Part shown: one piece after another, positions 62,517-64,000 of the stretch | Numbering within the stretch: the first letter of the stretch is position 1 | Layout of the letters: each line of letters opens with the position of its first letter | Source: Reyranella sp. | GTDB taxonomy: Bacteria; Pseudomonadota; Alphaproteobacteria; Reyranellales; Reyranellaceae | DNA length: 64,000 bases | Direction of reading: 5' to 3' | Assembly (NCBI RefSeq): GCF_017305915.1 | Contig: NZ_JAFKJN010000011.1 | Coordinates: forward strand, 124,001-188,000 | Notes under the pieces: generated by a model | Database searches by the model: none | Told to the model about the DNA's origin: nothing | Seen by the model: the letters and a program-made list of their open reading frames with translations, nothing else | Program-made: the position numbers and the translations under genes

Positions 62517-64000
62517 GTGCGTGTGATTCTTCGTTCGGCTGTCCTCGTTCTCGCCGCGATCCTGGCTTTCGCCGTACCGGCTGCCGCCCAGCGCGGGCCG
62601 GCGCTGGCGCCCCGGCCGGCCGCCGGCGGCACCATCACTGCCGTGCAGATCCAGGGCAACGTCCGCTCCGAGGTCGAGACGATTCGCTCCTATCTGCAGC
62701 TCAAGGAAGGGCAGCAGTACGACGCCGCCGCGGCCGACCGCTCGCTGAAGGCGCTGTTCTCGACCGGCCTGTTCTCCGACGTCGTGATCGACATGCAGGG
62801 CTCGACCCTGGTGGTGCGCGTCACCGAGAACCCGATCCTCAATCGCGTCGCCTTCGAGGGTAATCGCAAGATCGAGGACGACAAGCTGCGCGACGAGGTG
62901 CAGTCCAAGCCGCGCCAGGTCTTCACCCGCGCCCGTGTGCAGTCCGACGTCGAGCGCCTGCTTTCCATCTATCGCCGCACCGGCCGCTACAACGCGACCG
63001 TCGAGCCCAAGATCATCCGGCTGGAACAGGGCCGCGTCGACCTGGTGTTCGAGATCGACGAAGGCGACGTCACCGGCATCAAGCGCATCAGCTTCGTCGG
63101 CAACGAGCATTTCAGCGACGGCACGCTGCGCGGCAAGATCCGCACCACCGAGAGCGCGTGGTGGCGCTTCCTGTCGTCGGACGACCGCTTCGATCCCGAC
63201 CGCCTCAACCTCGACCGCGAGCTGCTGCGCAAGTTCTACCTGTCGGAGGGCTACGCCGACTTCCGCATCGTCTCGGCGGTGGCCGAGCTGCTGCCCGACC
63301 GCTCGGGCTTCTTCATCACCTTCACCATCAGCGAGGGCGAGCGCTACAAGTTCGGCAAGATCGACGTCACCTCGCGCTTCGAGGGGCTCGATGTCGACAC
63401 GCTGAAGACGTACCTCACCATGAGCGAGGGCGACTGGTACGACGCCGACGAGGTCGAGAAGACCGTGACGGCGATGGCCGACGCCGTCGGCACGCTGGGC
63501 TACGCCTTCGTCGATGTCCGACCAAACATCCGGCGCAACAAGGACGACGTCACCGTCGACGTGACGTTCGACGTCCAGGAGGGGCCTCGCGTCTATGTCG
63601 AGCGCATCAACATCTACGGCAACACGCGAACGCTGGACAAGGTCATCCGCCGCGAGTTCCGATTGTCTGAGGGCGATGCCTTCTCGACCGCCAAGGTGCG
63701 GCGCAGCCAGCAGCGCCTGAAGAACCTCGGCTTCTTCGAGAAGGTCGACGTCTCGGCGGCCCCCGGATCGTCGCAGGACAAGACCAACCTCGAGGTCCAG
63801 GTGGTCGAGCAGAGCACCGGCGAAATCTCGTTCGGCGCCGGCTTCTCGACCTCGTCGGGCATCCTGGGCGACGTCTCGATCCGCGAGCGCAACCTGCTCG
63901 GCAAGGGTCAGGACCTCCGGCTTGGCCTGTCGCTCGGCACCTTGAGCACCTTGATCGACCTGAGCTTCACCGAGCCGTACTTCCTCGATCGAAACGTCGC
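62517..64000 (+). CDS. bamA: outer membrane protein assembly factor BamA (3' end cut by window)
   Basis: Central component of the outer-membrane beta-barrel assembly machine. About 494 residues are present; the frame is open at the right edge, with most of the 16-strand barrel missing. Signal peptide: VRVILRSAVLVLAAILAF then AVPAAAQ. POTRA 1 starts ITAVQIQGNVRSEVETI; five POTRA repeats follow (e.g. IKRISFVGNEHFSDGTLR and VERINIYGNTRTLDKVIRR). The barrel begins after GEISFGAGFSTSSGI. Start options are ATG 62493, GTG 62517 and GTG 62523; I use 62517. Confidence 0.96.
   Translation, partial: MRVILRSAVLVLAAILAFAVPAAAQRGPALAPRPAAGGTITAVQIQGNVRSEVETIRSYLQLKEGQQYDAAAADRSLKALFSTGLFSDVVIDMQGSTLVVRVTENPILNRVAFEGNRKIEDDKLRDEVQSKPRQVFTRARVQSDVERLLSIYRRTGRYNATVEPKIIRLEQGRVDLVFEIDEGDVTGIKRISFVGNEHFSDGTLRGKIRTTESAWWRFLSSDDRFDPDRLNLDRELLRKFYLSEGYADFRIVSAVAELLPDRSGFFITFTISEGERYKFGKIDVTSRFEGLDVDTLKTYLTMSEGDWYDADEVEKTVTAMADAVGTLGYAFVDVRPNIRRNKDDVTVDVTFDVQEGPRVYVERINIYGNTRTLDKVIRREFRLSEGDAFSTAKVRRSQQRLKNLGFFEKVDVSAAPGSSQDKTNLEVQVVEQSTGEISFGAGFSTSSGILGDVSIRERNLLGKGQDLRLGLSLGTLSTLIDLSFTEPYFLDRNV

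Overview
The window is a GC-rich, densely packed chromosomal segment of an alphaproteobacterium. The evidence is gene order: nuoA-N followed by birA-coaX-rnj-mce-DUF1467, then proS-lolCED-dnaE, then rpsB-tsf-pyrH-frr-uppS-cdsA-dxr-rseP-bamA, with tig-clpP-clpX-lon-hup nearby. The short prolyl-tRNA synthetase without the inserted editing domain, RNase J and the glnB-glnA pair fit as well. A soil or freshwater Rhodospirillales/Hyphomicrobiales-type organism (Reyranella- or Bradyrhizobium-like) is my inference. I see no prophage, insertion sequence, CRISPR array or plasmid signature.

Layout. 1-9.3 kb is metabolic accessory DNA: an N-acyl-D-amino-acid deacylase (cut by the left edge), an AraC regulator, an alpha/beta hydrolase, a tartrate/D-malate dehydrogenase next to a Bug-type solute-binding protein, a TauD/TfdA dioxygenase, and a translationally coupled CoA-transferase plus hotdog-fold hydratase. 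9.3-12.6 kb holds glnA and glnB behind a candidate sigma-54/NtrC promoter, and a PLP aminotransferase. 12.7-15.3 kb holds four head-to-tail paralogous TetR-type regulators. 15.3-24.2 kb alternates tRNA genes (His, Leu, Val, Asp) with the protein quality-control genes nnr, tig, clpP, clpX, lon and hup. 24.2-38.3 kb is the complete 14-gene complex I operon, tightly coupled, running on into birA, coaX, rnj, mce and a DUF1467 gene until a strong terminator at 42.1 kb. 42.3-50.4 kb has a purine permease, proS, a LolC/LolE/LolD lipoprotein exporter and an XRE regulator divergent from an MDR oxidoreductase. 50.4-64 kb is dnaE, a DUF72 gene, and the translation, isoprenoid, phospholipid and outer-membrane cluster ending in bamA, which is cut by the right edge.

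How the parts work together. The right half makes and places envelope components: dxr feeds isoprenoids to uppS, cdsA makes CDP-diacylglycerol, LolCDE releases lipoproteins, RseP cleaves membrane anti-sigma factors, and BamA inserts outer-membrane proteins. The centre is the respiratory chain entry point and the ClpXP/Lon/trigger-factor proteostasis set. The left is nutrient scavenging and nitrogen control.

The least ordinary features are the four-gene TetR array; a pair of related palindromic intergenic elements, one of which supplies the stop codons of two convergent genes; three protein genes sitting directly behind tRNAs; and a tandem duplication of the Lol permease gene that appears to have copied its translational junction as well. 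All functional statements come from reading translated sequence. No database search was run.
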